A stretch of 64,000 nucleotides of DNA from Acidimicrobiales bacterium (GCA_017883135.1 JADGOE010000001.1:36680-100679), one strand, 5' to 3'; positions 16,983 through 26,201 are shown, counted from the first letter of the stretch. The notes: a model not told the origin generated them from the sequence alone. A program made the numbers and translations.

Positions 16983-18431
16983 GTGGCAAGATCTGCTGTG
17001 ACTTCGGAAAGTATCCGCCGGCGGGGCGGCGAAGACGGGCGCCACCCAGGCCCGGTGGCTGCACCGGTCGCTGGGAGGTCTCCTGCAGTCGAGGTCCCCG
17101 ACGCGTCCTCCACATGCCCTCTTGCCCCTCGTTCATCGTGGCGGCGCCCACCGCCGGCGAGCTCCGGCCGCCGGAGACGCCGCACGGTCCACAACTCCGG
17201 CATCGTGGCATCGGTCGCAGTTGTCGCACTGCTGGCCGGGGCCTGTGGCACGGGAGCCACCTCGACTGGGTCATCGTCAGTGGCCACCATCGCTCCGGAG
17301 TCCCCGTGGCTCGGGGCCTTTGCCGCCGCCGCCCTGCCCCCTCCGGTCAACTCGCTGCGATCGCTCGACTGCGTGAACGCCTCCTCGTGCTGGGCGGTCG
17401 GTTCCACCGTCGGCGGTGCCGGAGCGCCGAACGGAGCGGCGGTGATCACCACTACCAACGGGGGGGCTGAGTGGTCGAGCCAGGTGATCCCTGCCACCGC
17501 CGGCTATCTCTCCGGCATCGCCTGCAGCGATGTCCGCCACTGCACGGCGGTCGGTCAGTCCAGCCAGAGCTCCGATGGACAGGGTGCGATCATCGTCACC
17601 TCCAATGGCGGGACAACCTGGAAGGCACAGCCGATCCCCGCCGACATATCGGACGTCACCGCGGTGGCGTGCCTCGCCGACTACCACTGCACAGCGGTCG
17701 GCACCGTGCCCGGCGGCGCCGCAGTCTTGACCTCGCGGGGATCAGGTGCTCCGTGGACGCAGGCAGGCCCCGTGCCCCCAACCGTGTCGGGAGCCACGTC
17801 CATCTCCTGTCCCGACGACCAGCACTGTTGGGTCACCGCTCACACCACCATCGACGTGGGCCACGTGGCCGGTGTGGTCGACGTCACCGTCAACGGCGGC
17901 ACCACGTGGACGGCACAGGTGGTCCCGCCGGGCATCGGCTACCTCAACGGTGTCTTCTGTCTCGATGGGCCGAGTGCCGTCCCGTTCACCTCGTCGGCGG
18001 CCACCTCGCGGAGCACCGGCGCTGGAACCTCGACCACCAGTGGGACCGCGGCTCTTGGCGGGGTGACGGGAGTCGACTGCGCCGCGGTCGGGACCACCAA
18101 CGGCGGCCTGAACGGCGTTCGCACCGGCCACGGGGTCATCCTGACCACTTCCGACGGCGGGGCCAAATGGACGACTCGACAGGTGAGCAAGCTGTCTGCC
18201 GCCCTCATGGGCATCGCCTGCACGGCACCTGGCTCGTGCGTGGCCGTGGGCAGCACGGGCGCCGCATGGCCCCAGGGGGGAGTTGCCATTATGACCGGCC
18301 CGGTGGCGGAAGCCTGGCGGAAAGCGGCAGTGGTCGGCTCGCCCCAACCCCTGACGGCAGTGAGCTGCGTGTCGACTTCACGCTGCGTCGTGGTCGGAGA
18401 ATCGATCAGCGAGCACCTGACAGGGGGCTGA
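16983..18431 (+). CDS. Lipoprotein with Cys-rich beta-propeller-like repeats
   Basis: A hydrophobic stretch VASVAVVALLAGAC ends in the lipobox LAGAC (Cys around 17235), after a run of arginines, so the mature protein is probably a membrane-anchored lipoprotein. It then repeats a unit of roughly 45 residues: C-x5/6-C-x-A-V-G, GAVITTTNGG-type turns, and a W near the end. Seven or eight blades can be traced, as in Ycf48/BNR-like propellers; one blade near residues 320-355 is degenerate. No function is known to me. The true start is unclear: GTG codons at 16983, 16998 and 17056 are in frame, and none has a good ribosome site. Only 22 bases separate 16983 from the divergent protease gene, so a later start is likely. 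Confidence 0.75.
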   Translation: MARSAVTSESIRRRGGEDGRHPGPVAAPVAGRSPAVEVPDASSTCPLAPRSSWRRPPPASSGRRRRRTVHNSGIVASVAVVALLAGACGTGATSTGSSSVATIAPESPWLGAFAAAALPPPVNSLRSLDCVNASSCWAVGSTVGGAGAPNGAAVITTTNGGAEWSSQVIPATAGYLSGIACSDVRHCTAVGQSSQSSDGQGAIIVTSNGGTTWKAQPIPADISDVTAVACLADYHCTAVGTVPGGAAVLTSRGSGAPWTQAGPVPPTVSGATSISCPDDQHCWVTAHTTIDVGHVAGVVDVTVNGGTTWTAQVVPPGIGYLNGVFCLDGPSAVPFTSSAATSRSTGAGTSTTSGTAALGGVTGVDCAAVGTTNGGLNGVRTGHGVILTTSDGGAKWTTRQVSKLSAALMGIACTAPGSCVAVGSTGAAWPQGGVAIMTGPVAEAWRKAAVVGSPQPLTAVSCVSTSRCVVVGESISEHLTGG

Positions 18432-18522
18432 ATCGATGCCCCGGCAGCCATCCGTAGGAAGGGCGTAGCCCGCCGGTAGCCTCCAAGCCAGGGTAAGGAC
18501 CTCCGATGTCACACAGGTTTCC

Positions 18523-18528
18523 TATGAT
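18523..18528 (+). promoter_or_regulatory. -10 box for a leaderless DNA methyltransferase mRNA
   Basis: TATGAT lies five bases before the ATG at 18534, so transcription should begin at or next to the start codon. No ribosome site precedes this ATG, which fits leaderless translation. The -35 region is weak. Confidence 0.5.
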
Positions 18529-18533
18529 CCACC

Positions 18534-20093
18534 ATGTGTCCAGGCCGATCTCGCACAGGTTCTCCTCCTCGTCGATCCCCCGATGATCGGGCGGCGATGA
18601 GCAACGTGGAGCCGATCCGGTCGCCCCCGCGGCGACGCCCGACAATCACTTCGGCGTTCGGCGTCGGACGTCGGGAGGCCCACGATGCCTCGTCGTTCTA
18701 TGCGCGCTTCAGCCCACCGCTGGTCTCCGACGACAGCCGTGTGGCCCCCCCCGCTGCACGCGACGAGATCTGGATCGGCGATGCCCGGGAGATGGACCGC
18801 TACGGGAAGGTCGCCGATAACTCGGTGGCTCTGGTGATCACATCGCCGCCGTACTTCGCCGGCAAGGAGTACGAGGCCGCACTCGGAGTAGGGCACGTGC
18901 CAGCCAACTACGCCGCCTACCTCAGCATGCTTCACGACGTCTTCGCCCAGTGCTTCGCCAAACTCGAACCAGGCGGGAGAATTGCAGTGAACGTGGCCAA
19001 CCTGGGCCGCAAGCCGTACCGATCACTCTCCCGCGACGTGATCGACCTGCTCGAACGCCTCGGTTTCCTCCTGCGGGGAGAGATCATCTGGCAGAAGAGC
19101 CACGCAGCCGGCGGCTCGTGTGCCTGGGGCACCTATCAACGTCCCGGCAATCCGGTGCTCCGTGACGTATCCGAACGGATCGTCGTCGCCTCCAAAGGCC
19201 GATTCGACCGGGCCCTCGCTCCCGACGAACGCTCGGCCCGGGGTCTGCCCAACGAGGGGACGATGACCATGGACGAGTTCGTCGATGCGACCATCGACCT
19301 CTGGGACATCCCCACCGAATCGGCCACTCGGGTCGGCCACCCGGCGCCCTTCCCTGTGGAGCTGCCCAGGCGCCTGATCGAGCTCTACACCTACCGGGGG
19401 GACCTAGTGATGGACCCGTTCATGGGGTCGGGTTCGACTGCAGTCGCGTCGATCCGGACCGAACGCCACTACGTCGGGTTCGACACCGACGAGGGCTACG
19501 CCGCCTTGGCCGAACGCCGGATCGCCGAGGAACGTGCCCTTCCGGCCGGCACGGCAGGGACCACCTCGCGGCGGGTCACCGTCCCACCGGGTCGGTCATC
19601 GCCACCGTCAACGGAGGGAACTCCGGAGGGGCGTGCCGTCAGCTTGGGCCAGAAGGCACGCGATCTGGCGCACCAGGCCCTGGTGGCAAGTGGGTTCGAG
19701 CACATCGAGCGCAACGTTGCCTACCGTGACCTGGGTATGAGCGTCGACTTCCGAGCCAGGGACGCGGCAGGTGGACTGTGGCTGTTCGAGCTCTCGGGCG
19801 CCTTTTCGACCACACGCCCCGGTCTCCGCCGGGCGGACGTCATGTGGAAGGAGCTAGGCAGGGCAAGCGTCCTCCACGAGGCGAAGAGACGGGATGGGTC
19901 CCGCGACGACCTGGGCCCGCTGATCCTGCTTTCGACAGATGTCCCGGCCGCCAAGAGCGCAGGGGGCAAGGCCCTGCGAGCCGTGGTGGCAGACGATCGC
20001 GGCGGTCCCATCTGCGACATCCTCGAACTGCTCGACCCCGAGTGCATGGAGCGGCTTCGAGCCTACGGGAAGGGTGACCGAACCCACGGATGA
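18534..20093 (+). CDS. Beta-class DNA methyltransferase with extra C-terminal domain
   Basis: 519 aa. Catalytic motif IV TSPPY (residues 104-108) precedes the SAM-binding DPFMGSGST (294-302), the order of beta-class amino-methyltransferases. TSPPY is common in N4-cytosine and some N6-adenine enzymes. After a low-complexity linker (about 335-365), residues 372-519 form a separate domain. It contains VDFRARD...LWLFELSG (404-421), which resembles the D-x-ExK strand pair of restriction-endonuclease folds, but with Ser where Lys is expected. The next gene, 12 bases on, also looks nuclease-like, so a restriction-modification or epigenetic pair is plausible. The start at 18534 suits a leaderless mRNA; the ATG at 18597 is an alternative. 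The target sequence is unknown. Confidence 0.85.
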   Translation: MCPGRSRTGSPPRRSPDDRAAMSNVEPIRSPPRRRPTITSAFGVGRREAHDASSFYARFSPPLVSDDSRVAPPAARDEIWIGDAREMDRYGKVADNSVALVITSPPYFAGKEYEAALGVGHVPANYAAYLSMLHDVFAQCFAKLEPGGRIAVNVANLGRKPYRSLSRDVIDLLERLGFLLRGEIIWQKSHAAGGSCAWGTYQRPGNPVLRDVSERIVVASKGRFDRALAPDERSARGLPNEGTMTMDEFVDATIDLWDIPTESATRVGHPAPFPVELPRRLIELYTYRGDLVMDPFMGSGSTAVASIRTERHYVGFDTDEGYAALAERRIAEERALPAGTAGTTSRRVTVPPGRSSPPSTEGTPEGRAVSLGQKARDLAHQALVASGFEHIERNVAYRDLGMSVDFRARDAAGGLWLFELSGAFSTTRPGLRRADVMWKELGRASVLHEAKRRDGSRDDLGPLILLSTDVPAAKSAGGKALRAVVADDRGGPICDILELLDPECMERLRAYGKGDRTHG

Positions 20094-20105
20094 CCGAACA
20101 GGACG

Positions 20106-21173
20106 GTGGCCGACGACATGCCCGATGATCGGACCACGATCACAGAGCTCGGCACCGCGCTCGGCACACTCCCCTTCCCCGATCCGCTCGCCGCGCTGGC
20201 CCGACGGCCACCGGAGCTGCAGATAACCGAGCAAGTCTGGGAGCTCCTCGAGTCGATCGCACACTCCGGCCGGTTTGCCATAGAGCTGGCCGGTGCGTTT
20301 GCCAATGGACGCTCCTTCCTCGAGGCGACAGACGGCCTGCGGGGCCGGTCTCCCCTCGCCATCGAGTGGACCGGGGGGCGGCGGGCCCCCGGCGATGAGG
20401 TGGCGCCCATCGATCTCCGCATCGACCACGTCTATCTGATCAGCTGCAAGTACGAGTCGGACATCCTGGCCAACTCCTCTCCGGCGCGCCTGTTCGACGG
20501 CCTGCTGGCCACCACGGGGACCTGGGAGCGGAGCGACTGGTACGAGGCGACCGCACCCGAGGAGTTCTCCGTGCTCTACCGGGCGTGCCTGGCGGCCACC
20601 GGACTCACCGGGTTTCCCGATTCGCCCGCCGCATGCACCCGAGCCCAACTCGGGTCCTTGCGCACCTCCCTGGTCGGACGGTCGTATCCCGACAGACCAA
20701 GCCGGTCGGCCTATGCCCAACTGTGCCGCGCCGTCAGCCACGCCTCGGCCCAACGGTGGAACATGCAGCTGGGGGCGACGGGCATTGCCCCAGAGACGAT
20801 GCTGTGGCGACTGCTGCGGATCGGCAGTGCCCCCTACTTCGTGCTCGGCAACGACCGTCACACCGGTGCCCCGGCCAGGTTCCGGATTGCCGGGCCGTGG
20901 GACTGGCGGGCCCAGTTCGAACTGGAGGGGTTCACGGTTGCGGCCGCGACGGCCGGGCAACCCAGGGTCGATTGGATGTGTGCCTACCGGACCCGGAAGG
21001 ACAACGTGACCCGGACCGTGGCCGGTCATGTCGAGATCCGATGGAGTCATGGTCGGTTCGCCCAGCCCCCCGAGGCAAAGGTGTATCTGGACACCCCGAT
21101 GGCTCAGCTGCCCGGCTACCACCCACTGCTCTCCGTCGAGGAGCCCCAGTTGACGCTCTGGCCCCTCACCTGA
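20106..21173 (+). CDS. Uncharacterised PD-(D/E)xK-like protein paired with the DNA methyltransferase
   Basis: 355 aa, not recognised as a named family. The most telling stretch is EWTGG...APIDLRIDHVYLISCKYES (residues 87-117): PID at 101-103 followed ten residues later by SCK, a plausible PD-(D/E)xK active site in which the acidic residue of ExK has become Ser. That would suit a DNA endonuclease. The C-terminal 150 residues are rich in W, R and beta-type segments and may read DNA sequence. The gene follows the methyltransferase after 12 bases in the same direction, so they are probably co-transcribed. Start at GTG 20106 or ATG 20118. Nuclease activity is an inference from a degenerate motif and context. 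Confidence 0.65.
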   Translation: MADDMPDDRTTITELGTALGTLPFPDPLAALARRPPELQITEQVWELLESIAHSGRFAIELAGAFANGRSFLEATDGLRGRSPLAIEWTGGRRAPGDEVAPIDLRIDHVYLISCKYESDILANSSPARLFDGLLATTGTWERSDWYEATAPEEFSVLYRACLAATGLTGFPDSPAACTRAQLGSLRTSLVGRSYPDRPSRSAYAQLCRAVSHASAQRWNMQLGATGIAPETMLWRLLRIGSAPYFVLGNDRHTGAPARFRIAGPWDWRAQFELEGFTVAAATAGQPRVDWMCAYRTRKDNVTRTVAGHVEIRWSHGRFAQPPEAKVYLDTPMAQLPGYHPLLSVEEPQLTLWPLT

Positions 21174-21258
21174 TGGCCCACCCGGTCAGAACCCGGGCCA
21201 GGAGCTCGCCACCACGCCGATCCCGCGGGCGAGGTCGTGCCTGTGTGAGGGTCCCCTC

Positions 21259-21831
21259 GTGAACTGGGACGGCGACAAGTACCAACGGCGCTTCGATTCG
21301 CTGGCCGCGTCCGGGGTCGACGTCCACGGCGAGGCCGAGTTGATCGAGCGGTTGCATCCGACTTCGGTCCTCGATGCCGGGTGCGGGACCGGGCGGGTGG
21401 CCATCGAGCTCGCCCGGCGGGGCATCGAGGTGGTCGGTGTGGATGTCGACCCGTCGATGATCGCCACCGCTCGCCGGTTGGCACCCGATCTTCGCTGGGT
21501 GATCGACGACCTCACCCGATTTGACCTCGGCCGACAGTTCGACGTCGTGGTGATGGCCGGAAACGTGCCCCTCTTCACGCCCCGAGGAACCCAGGCCGCC
21601 CTCTTCGCGACTTGCGCACGGCACCTTGGTCCAGACGGGAACCTCGTCACCGGGTTCCAACTCAACCGGGGCTATGAGCTGGACAGTTTGGACGCGCACT
21701 GCCGCCTGGTCGGCCTCGAGTGCACGGGGCGATGGTCGACCTGGTCGGGGGCGCCCTTCACCGCCGATGCGAACTATGCGGTGTCCGTCCATCGAGCATC
21801 AGCCGTCCATCACGCCACCACCACAACCTGA
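21259..21831 (+). CDS. Class I SAM-dependent methyltransferase
   Basis: 190 aa from a GTG. VLDAGCGTGRVAIELARRG is motif I, VVGVDVDPSMI motif II, and FDVVVMAGNVPLFTP motif III, so the SAM-binding half is complete. The protein is short and ends soon after the central fold, like many small-molecule methyltransferases acting on quinones, amines or tellurite-like substrates. The acceptor is unknown. It lies 85 bases behind the nuclease-like gene and may or may not belong to that unit. The His/Thr-rich last residues are probably unstructured. Confidence 0.85.
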   Translation: MNWDGDKYQRRFDSLAASGVDVHGEAELIERLHPTSVLDAGCGTGRVAIELARRGIEVVGVDVDPSMIATARRLAPDLRWVIDDLTRFDLGRQFDVVVMAGNVPLFTPRGTQAALFATCARHLGPDGNLVTGFQLNRGYELDSLDAHCRLVGLECTGRWSTWSGAPFTADANYAVSVHRASAVHHATTTT

Positions 21832-21933
21832 TCGACAGGCCACTGCGCGCCACCTCGTTCGGGCAGTTCCTCGGACCGAACGGGTGGGCCCGCATCTCTG
21901 CGATCATGGTGCGTGCCTGAGGAGGGAGCCGAC

Positions 21934-23298
21934 ATGCGCAACCCCATGTTCGTCTACGACGAGCAGCTCACCGACCTGATCTTCGACTACTGCAGGTGGC
22001 GCCTCGCCCTCCATCCCGTCCCCCTCGACTTCGGCGGAGCCCAGGCCTCGTCCTTGGATGCCAGCCTCAAGGGGCTCATCAATCCCGATGGGACCGACCC
22101 ACGTCGCATCATGGAGATCTTCGACAACGAGCTGGCCACGGCAGTGGTCTCGTGCGACAGTCCTCGCTTCCTCTCGTTCATCCCCGCCGCGCCCACCAAG
22201 GCCGCACTGCTGTTCGACATGATCGTGGCGTGCTCATCGCTCCAGGGGACTTCGTGGATGGAGGCCGCCGGCGCGGTCGCTGCCGAAAACCAGGCCCTGG
22301 CCGTGCTGGCCGATCTGGCCGGTCTGCCCGCCGGAGCGGGAGGGTGCTTCGTTGCCGGGGGATCCGCTGGCAACCTGTCCGCCCTGATGGTGGCCCGGGA
22401 TACGGCTTCCCACCGGATGGGCGACCGAGCGCCCCACCGACCGCTCGTCGCCATCAGCGAGGAGGCCCACTCCTCGGTTGGCAAAGCGCTGCGCGTTCTC
22501 GCCGTCGAAGCCCTCCTCGTTCCCTGTGAGGACCATCGGCTGACTGGAGCCGGTCTTCGGGCGACATTGGAGAGCCACCCGAGGGGTGACGATGCCATCG
22601 GCGTGGTGGCAACCGGGGGAACCACCAATGCGGGGATCATCGACGATCTGGCCGGCGTGGGCCGGGTGGCCCGGGAGCGGTCACTGTGGTTCCACGTCGA
22701 CGGGGCCTACGGGTGTGCCGCGCTCTTCGCCCCCTCGGTCCGCGACCGCTTCGATGGCATCGAGTTGGTCGACTCCTTCGTCGTCGACCCGCACAAGTGG
22801 CTGTTCGCTCCCTTCGACTGCGCAGCCCTCATCTACCGGGAGCCCCACCTGGCCAAGGCCGTTCACACCCAGGACGCGTCGTATCTCGACGTACTCCACA
22901 GCGATGCTGCCGAGGAGTGGAATCCCAGCGACTACGCCTACCACCTGACTCGGCGCGCCCGCGGGCTCCCGCTCTGGTTCTCGCTTGCCGTCCACGGGAC
23001 CGATGCCTACCGCGCCGCCGTGGAGACCGTGCTGGCCGTCACCCGAGAGACAGCCGATCTCATCGAACGCACGCCCTACCTCGAACTCGTGCGCCGACCC
23101 GATCTGTCAGTCGTGCTGTTCCGTCGGACCGGGTGGGACCGGGCGGAGTACGAGCGGTGGTCATCCCAGTTGCTCCACGACCAGATCGGCTTCGTCATGC
23201 CCACGACCTGGGAGGACGAACCGGTGGCGCGTCTGGCGCTCCTGCACCCCGACACGACCATCGGCATCATCGAGGAGATCATCGCCACCATGGCCTGA
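21934..23298 (+). CDS. PLP-dependent decarboxylase (aromatic amino acid/glutamate decarboxylase group)
   Basis: 454 aa from the ATG at 21934, which has GGAGGGAG seven bases upstream; a GTG 21 bases earlier is less likely. Fold-type I group II decarboxylase features are all present: GGSAGNLSAL binding the PLP phosphate, SEEAHSS with the ring-stacking His (about 179), HVDGAYG with the Asp (256) pairing with the pyridine nitrogen, and VDPHKW with the Schiff-base Lys288. Such enzymes decarboxylate aromatic amino acids, histidine, glutamate or diaminobutyrate. The substrate cannot be fixed from sequence alone; length and motifs fit the AADC/tyrosine decarboxylase branch best. It is flanked by unrelated genes. 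Confidence 0.9.
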   Translation: MRNPMFVYDEQLTDLIFDYCRWRLALHPVPLDFGGAQASSLDASLKGLINPDGTDPRRIMEIFDNELATAVVSCDSPRFLSFIPAAPTKAALLFDMIVACSSLQGTSWMEAAGAVAAENQALAVLADLAGLPAGAGGCFVAGGSAGNLSALMVARDTASHRMGDRAPHRPLVAISEEAHSSVGKALRVLAVEALLVPCEDHRLTGAGLRATLESHPRGDDAIGVVATGGTTNAGIIDDLAGVGRVARERSLWFHVDGAYGCAALFAPSVRDRFDGIELVDSFVVDPHKWLFAPFDCAALIYREPHLAKAVHTQDASYLDVLHSDAAEEWNPSDYAYHLTRRARGLPLWFSLAVHGTDAYRAAVETVLAVTRETADLIERTPYLELVRRPDLSVVLFRRTGWDRAEYERWSSQLLHDQIGFVMPTTWEDEPVARLALLHPDTTIGIIEEIIATMA

Positions 23299-23503
23299 CC
23301 AAAGGTCGGCGGACGACCTGCCGCCCGGTGATGGCGCACCTGGCATGCCCGCCTGACGAGGGAAGCACCGGTGACGTCACGAACGCATAGGGCGATAGGG
23401 TGGGAACCGGTCGCCGGCCGCGGCAATTTCCGGTCGGAGGGGACATCATCGGGTCCACTCCTCGGGGCGTTCCGGATCACCCTGAGAGATCGAGGAGGAC
23501 AGC

Positions 23504-23779
23504 GTGACAGAGGGCATCAAGCTCGACGGGCACCACCGGGTCACAGTGGAGAAGATCTTCCAGCACCCGGTCGGCCACAACATCCAGTGGCACGATGTCT
23601 TGTCACTACTGGAGAGCGTGGCCACCGTCACCGAGGTCAGCGAGGGTCGGTACAGGGTCACCTTGGCGGCGGAGACCGAGACGTTCAGTGCCCCGCGCAG
23701 GCACGACATCGACGAGCAGATGGTCATCGACCTCCGTCGCATGCTCAAGGGTGCAGGAATCTCGCCGACGACCACTTGA
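23504..23779 (+). CDS. Small conserved protein, HicA-like
   Basis: 91 aa, starting at GTG behind a strong GAGGAGG. The sequence GHHRVTVEKIFQHPVGHNIQWHDVLSLLESVATVTE...RYRVTLAAETETF resembles small alpha-beta proteins of the HicA/dsRBD-like kind: a basic helix followed by a three-stranded sheet. The HNIQWHDV pattern could place a catalytic His, but no HicB-like antitoxin gene is next to it, so a classical toxin-antitoxin pair is not supported. I regard it as a single conserved actinobacterial protein of unknown role. A strong hairpin ends the gene 13 bases downstream. Confidence 0.7.
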   Translation: MTEGIKLDGHHRVTVEKIFQHPVGHNIQWHDVLSLLESVATVTEVSEGRYRVTLAAETETFSAPRRHDIDEQMVIDLRRMLKGAGISPTTT

Positions 23780-23791
23780 GCGCCACCCGGT

Positions 23792-23822
23792 AACTGGCGG
23801 GAACCGACGGTACCCGCCAGTT
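23792..23822. terminator. Bidirectional hairpin between convergent genes
   Basis: AACTGGCGGG (23792-23801) and CCCGCCAGTT (23813-23822) form a perfect 10-bp stem with an 11-base loop. It lies between the HicA-like gene and the enoyl-CoA hydratase gene, and its right arm touches the latter's stop codon, so it can serve both. Confidence 0.75.
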
Positions 23823-24598
23823 CACTGCTGCGATGAGCCCCGTTCGATGATCCGTTCCTTGCTGACCTCGAACGAGGCGGCGTCGAACTGCTCCTTCATC
23901 CAGCGTCGAGACCACCGCGCCTCTTCGAGGTAGGCCTGGTCGTCGGCGCGATGACCGAGCGAGTCATACATCATGCGCAGTTCGCGTATGGCCGCCGGCT
24001 CCGCCTCGCTTACCGCCAATGCCAGTTCTGTCGCTCGCTCCAGCAGCAGTTCATGAGGCACGACCTCGTTGACCAGCCCCCACTCGCAGGCAGTGCCGGC
24101 GTCGACGAAGTTGCCGGTCAGCGACATCTGTCTGGCTCGATTGACTCCGACGAGCTGCGGAAGCCTGATGGTCATGCCGCCGCCCGGCATCACGCCCACA
24201 CGGGCGTGGGTATCGGCGAAGGTGGCTCGAACCGAGGCGATCAAGAAGTCACAGCCGAGCGCGAGCTCGAGTCCCCCCGTCACCGCCGCACCATTGACGG
24301 CCCCGATAATCGGTGACGTCGAACCGGGAAGCAGGCCGCGCCGAGTCGTCGAGCGTCCGGGCCGGGCATTGGTGATCTCGTCGTAGGACCGGGCGAGATC
24401 GTTGAGATCGAGTCCGGCGCAAAAGGCGGGATCACGCCCGGTGAGGATCACGACCCGAATGTCGGGATCGGAGTCACAACCGGCAAACGCATCGCCCAGT
24501 TCAGCGATCATGGCTCCGGTCAGAGCGTTCCGGGCCTCTGGACGGTCGAGGGTGATGATCGCCATCGGACCGTTCTGCTCTGTCGTGATCACGACCAC
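23822..24598 (-). CDS. Enoyl-CoA hydratase/isomerase family protein
   Basis: 258 aa from the GTG at 24598, the normal crotonase length; the frame remains open upstream to 24757 but that part does not resemble the family. GPMAIITLDRPEARNALT is the N-terminal signature, AFCAGLDLNDL forms one oxyanion-hole strand and GAVNGAAVTGGLELALGCDF the other. The first catalytic Glu region is replaced by ADTHARVGVMPGGG, where the usual PE of hydratases is not obvious, so isomerase or other crotonase activity is possible. It acts on acyl-CoA in fatty-acid or steroid side-chain breakdown. No operon partner is visible on this strand. Confidence 0.87.
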   Translation of the reverse strand: MVVITTEQNGPMAIITLDRPEARNALTGAMIAELGDAFAGCDSDPDIRVVILTGRDPAFCAGLDLNDLARSYDEITNARPGRSTTRRGLLPGSTSPIIGAVNGAAVTGGLELALGCDFLIASVRATFADTHARVGVMPGGGMTIRLPQLVGVNRARQMSLTGNFVDAGTACEWGLVNEVVPHELLLERATELALAVSEAEPAAIRELRMMYDSLGHRADDQAYLEEARWSRRWMKEQFDAASFEVSKERIIERGSSQQ

Positions 24599-24750
24599 GT
24601 CTATAGCACCGGGCGCACCGTGTTGCGCCCGGGTCCTCGAACGGATTGCTGGTGGACCCGTCGAGTACGGACCGCCAGGCTCGATCCCGGCCAGTCCTGG
24701 TACGGGTCCGCAACGGTCATAATACGTCAGTGCGTGACAAACGCTGGTGG

Positions 24751-24779
24751 TTGACACATTATGGCAACTCCACTAAATA
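24751..24779 (+). promoter_or_regulatory. Promoter for the secreted-protein gene
   Basis: A perfect -35 TTGACA (24751-24756), 17 bases, then TAAATA (24774-24779) in a locally AT-rich stretch. Transcription would start near 24786, about 70 bases before the ATG at 24855. Confidence 0.6.
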
Positions 24780-24854
24780 ATTTGGCCACGGAGCGGTGCC
24801 GGGCGAGCAGTCGAACCCGGAGCCGCGTGCACAAAAGCAGCGAACGGGGGATCC

Positions 24855-26201
24855 ATGGCCAGGTGGGCAAAGAGCTCAGCGTTGGTAGCGGTGACGGCCG
24901 TTGCCGCCCTTGTCGGAACCGTGGCGGGTCTGAGGCCGGCGGAAGCCAGCGCTCCCTCCCCACTGGTGCAGTCCTCGAACCAGGCATCGTCGGTTCCGCC
25001 GTCGAACTGCTTCTGGCGTGGTCCGGCCCACAGCCAAGGGAAGTACAACGCTGCGTTCCCCGACACGGCTGCGGTCTACTGGACTGCGATGTTCTCGCTT
25101 CCCGCTGGCTCACGACTCACCCTGGCAGGCAGTTATCCCCATGCCCGCTACACGTCGTTCAACACGTACGACGCCAGTGGGGTTGCAAGCGACAGCATCA
25201 ACGACGTCGGGATCACCCCTGCGGCGGGTTCGACGAACCCATTTCAGCCCGGGGCATCCCGCACGGATCCGCAGCGCAGCTACAGCATGTCCGTGCTCGA
25301 CCAGTCGCCGCCTGTCACCCGGGCAGCCAACACCCTCTACGCGGGCATCAGCGGTCAGACCACCGAAGTCCTCATCTACCGAGTCTACGTCCCCGACCAG
25401 GGCTCGGACCTGACCGGTGGGGTCGGGCTTCCGCAGGTGTCGGTCACATCAGCGGACAACAGCGTGCTTGCCGGAGGGAAGATGTGCACGGCGATCAGTG
25501 CCAGCAAGAGTCTTCCGCCCTCGCAATCGTTCCCACTCTCCGTCTACCAGGCGCCGCGCAAGCAACCCGGCCAGCCGCCGACGTTTCCGGCCCAGAACCC
25601 GCCGACGTTCTGGCGGAGCTTCAACCTGGGCGCCCTGGTGGGGTGCATCTACCACGCGTCCTGTGGTGGCGCGCCGGCCCTGGCACCAGGGCAGTACTCG
25701 AACCTGGGCAACGCGTACGCCGTCGCAATGGTCAACCGCGGGTTCGGTTCCGTGCTGGTCCTGCACGGCAAGATGCCCGTCACCCCCCCGACCTACCTGC
25801 AGAATCAGGTGGCGGCTTCGAGAACCCAGGTGCGCTACTGGTCTCTGTGCCAGAACGAGTCACTCGCCACCACAAAGGTGTCGGGATGCCTCTACGACGA
25901 GCAGGTACCCGCGGATGCCAATGGGTACTACACCATCGTCACCAGCTTCTCGAAGGATCGACCGAGCAACGCGACTGCGGCCTGCGGCGTGAGTTGGATC
26001 CCGTGGCCCAAGAAGGGAGACGGGACGGGCCACCTCGATGACGGCATGCTGATCCTGCGCAACATGTTGTCCTCCCCGAACTTCACCTCCGCCATTCACG
26101 ACGTCACCCATCCCGGAACGGAATCCGCTGTCATGGGTGACTATCTGCCGACCGGCCAGTACACGACCAAGGCTGCGTTCCAGGGACTCGGTTGCCTCTA
26201 G
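24855..26201 (+). CDS. Secreted protein of unknown function
   Basis: 448 aa. The N-terminus is a clear Sec signal peptide: MARWAKSS, a hydrophobic core (ALVAVTAVAALVGTVAGL) and a likely cleavage after RPAEA-S around residue 32. The mature protein contains AGSYPHARYTSFNTYDASG, a beta-rich middle and several cysteines (CFW, CTA, CIYHASCG, CLYDE, CGVSW, GCL) that could form disulfides outside the cell. The pattern PHARYTSFNTY recalls actinobacterial hypothetical secreted proteins and loosely the DUF1214/DUF1254 group, but I cannot assign a function. A strong AT-rich promoter lies upstream and GGGGG precedes the ATG. It is a single gene followed by a TetR regulator in the same direction. Confidence 0.8.
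   Translation: MARWAKSSALVAVTAVAALVGTVAGLRPAEASAPSPLVQSSNQASSVPPSNCFWRGPAHSQGKYNAAFPDTAAVYWTAMFSLPAGSRLTLAGSYPHARYTSFNTYDASGVASDSINDVGITPAAGSTNPFQPGASRTDPQRSYSMSVLDQSPPVTRAANTLYAGISGQTTEVLIYRVYVPDQGSDLTGGVGLPQVSVTSADNSVLAGGKMCTAISASKSLPPSQSFPLSVYQAPRKQPGQPPTFPAQNPPTFWRSFNLGALVGCIYHASCGGAPALAPGQYSNLGNAYAVAMVNRGFGSVLVLHGKMPVTPPTYLQNQVAASRTQVRYWSLCQNESLATTKVSGCLYDEQVPADANGYYTIVTSFSKDRPSNATAACGVSWIPWPKKGDGTGHLDDGMLILRNMLSSPNFTSAIHDVTHPGTESAVMGDYLPTGQYTTKAAFQGLGCL

Noticed and set aside
23504..23779. HicAB toxin-antitoxin pair.
   Set aside because: Only a HicA-like small protein is present, and no antitoxin-sized neighbour exists on either side.
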